Shown here piece after piece: positions 62,553 through 64,000 of a DNA stretch of 64,000 bases. The notes beneath the pieces were generated by a model. It worked only from the letters and a program-made list of their open reading frames with translations, searched no databases and was not told the origin of the DNA. The translations under genes were made by a program, and so were the position numbers. The stretch spans positions 7,520,501-7,584,500 of the forward strand of contig JAZARR010000153.1 in NCBI GenBank assembly GCA_037389465.1, in the 5' to 3' direction. Source of the DNA: Baylisascaris procyonis. Lineage: Eukaryota > Nematoda > Chromadorea > Rhabditida > Ascarididae. Position 1 is the stretch's first letter; each line of letters starts with the position of its first letter.

Positions 62553-64000
62553 GTAAGTTCGTTTGTTTCATTTCCTAGTTCAGTACGACCATTATGAACA
62601 AATCGGCGCGATGCGCATAGAAATGAAGAAAATATCATGAATGTCACTCTGTGTTTAAGATGTCATGCCGAATGAATGCACTAAATAGTAATTTGAATGC
62701 GCTTGGAATCTTCTATTCAATCGATCGTCGTCGACAGTGGTCATGGTATCTGAGATAAGCCTAAAACTATTGTTGATCGCTCATTGTTGTTGTTGTTGGA
62801 TTGATGGAAAATGAGCTAAAAGATCTGTTATTGATTTCGTGTTATATGCTGATGTGATTAGAACCAAATGAGTTTGTGATAGGAATGTTATCAAGAAACG
62901 AAGCATGTAGTATCAAAGAATAGCGGTCGTTGGTCATTGTATTAGAAAGTTGCACTTTGATACAATTCTTAGCAGTATGTCTAAAAAAATATTCTTTCTG
63001 TGGATACAGATGACTTCCAATGACCAATTCAAAAAATGATATTTGAAGGTCGTGAAGAATACCTCTAATTTTGCGTTAAGGAAACTTCAGTACGCATACT
63101 CATCAAAAATTTTTTGATTCGAATGTAGGAATCGAGTCTTTCTCTCCTTCTCATAGCCTTCCACGACTAAAAATAAATATCATCATTCCTTTTTCTTTCT
63201 CAGTTGATTCCTATTTTGTTAGGAAGCTTCCTCTTGGCTATGAGATCAGATTGCCTTTCGCCGCTCTTTCTTCCTGTCATTTTTCAATTTCCCATGATAG
63301 TGATGTACGAATCACTGCGATGATGCACTTTCGTGTGTCACGTTGAACTATAGCGGTACTTTATGATAGTTCCTGTCATCAGTTTTTGGGATCTGAGCAA
63401 CTTAATTGTTGAAGTCAAAGAAAGCATTTTTCCATACCGAGGTTGCAAAAAGCCGAACCAGGAGAGATGGAGTGAAGGGGAAGAAGTGACTCTGCTAACA
63501 TGTCACCTTACGATCAGCATATGGCCAGCAAACCTCGTCGTGCATAAGTGCATTCACTGACTGAATAACTCAGGAAACGTGGTAAAGCGTATTAAATTTA
63601 ATACTTCAGAGAGCTTCCATTTTGCATCCATTTTGCATTTTGCATTTTGCACTTTGCATTTTGCATTTCGCATGTTCTTCCACGTTGCATCTCTCCATAA
63701 ACAATTGGAGGATGTATACACGATTTACTTGTTTCTCCCCCCCCCCCGTAAAAAAAATCGTTCACAACATTAAAACATCACTGAGGCGTACCGTTGCACA
63801 AACATGAAGCATTATAAATCAGATCAACTCTTGCAAATAGTATTTTAGCATTCCGTTTCCTCAAATTCTCAAATTTTAGCGTTTAAAATTCGCATTTCTG
63901 CCTCGAGGCAAGAGGACCTAGCCCTCTCTCTTAACATGGATGAATGGAAAGGTGGTATATCTCTTCTTCGCATCAAGATCTTTCATGAACTTCTTCTCTA
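62553..64000. other. Right edge without recognised gene
   Basis: AT-rich sequence that could be the first intron of a gene starting near 62456. It holds a TTTTGCAT-type tandem repeat and a C run at about 63737-63747, and no recognised exon. Confidence 0.5.
63617..63673. repeat. TTTTGCAT-type short tandem repeat
   Basis: About seven copies of a 7-9 bp unit ending in GCAT, with small changes (GCAC, CGCAT). Confidence 0.9.

Overview
The window is nuclear DNA from an animal, AT-rich by eye, with no bacterial organisation. Real proteins are split into many short exons, and almost all of the longer open frames lie in microsatellites or introns. Five protein genes can be assembled exon by exon with GT..AG boundaries and continuous phase. 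Four are complete and one may continue past the left edge. The proteins read most like those of a nematode, especially glutamate dehydrogenase and 6-phosphogluconate dehydrogenase. Several genes have a splice-acceptor-like site just upstream of the start codon, which fits spliced-leader addition. The nematode assignment (perhaps a spirurid-like clade) is inference from recalled family resemblance, not from a search.

Layout. 815-4268 (-): CWF19L1-like protein, N-terminal half (metallophosphoesterase-like); the C-terminal CwfJ domains are not seen in the window. 5738-10087 (-): GPATCH11-type G-patch protein, 6 exons, 326 aa. 13833-22330 (-): ASPSCR1/TUG-type UBX protein, 13 exons, 608 aa. 22331-27710: divergent intergenic region between TUG and PGD, more than half of it a very uniform 92-bp tandem array (32 units). 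27711-36699 (+): decarboxylating 6-phosphogluconate dehydrogenase, 12 exons, 487 aa. 38725-47869 (-): mitochondrial glutamate dehydrogenase, 10 exons, 539 aa, tail-to-tail with PGD. 47870-64000: about 16 kb with no recognisable conserved gene, holding microsatellites, G-rich tracts, one copy of a dispersed repeat and, near 62.2-62.6 kb, a GC-rich island with a possible first coding exon on the + strand.

Function. PGD (oxidative pentose-phosphate pathway, NADPH) and GDH (glutamate to 2-oxoglutarate, mitochondrial) are housekeeping metabolic enzymes. The three minus-strand genes on the left are linked to RNA processing (CWF19L1, GPATCH11) and to p97/membrane-traffic biology (TUG). They are separated by 1.5-3.7 kb, so they are not a tight operon. 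No RNA genes, transposase genes or CRISPR arrays were recognised.
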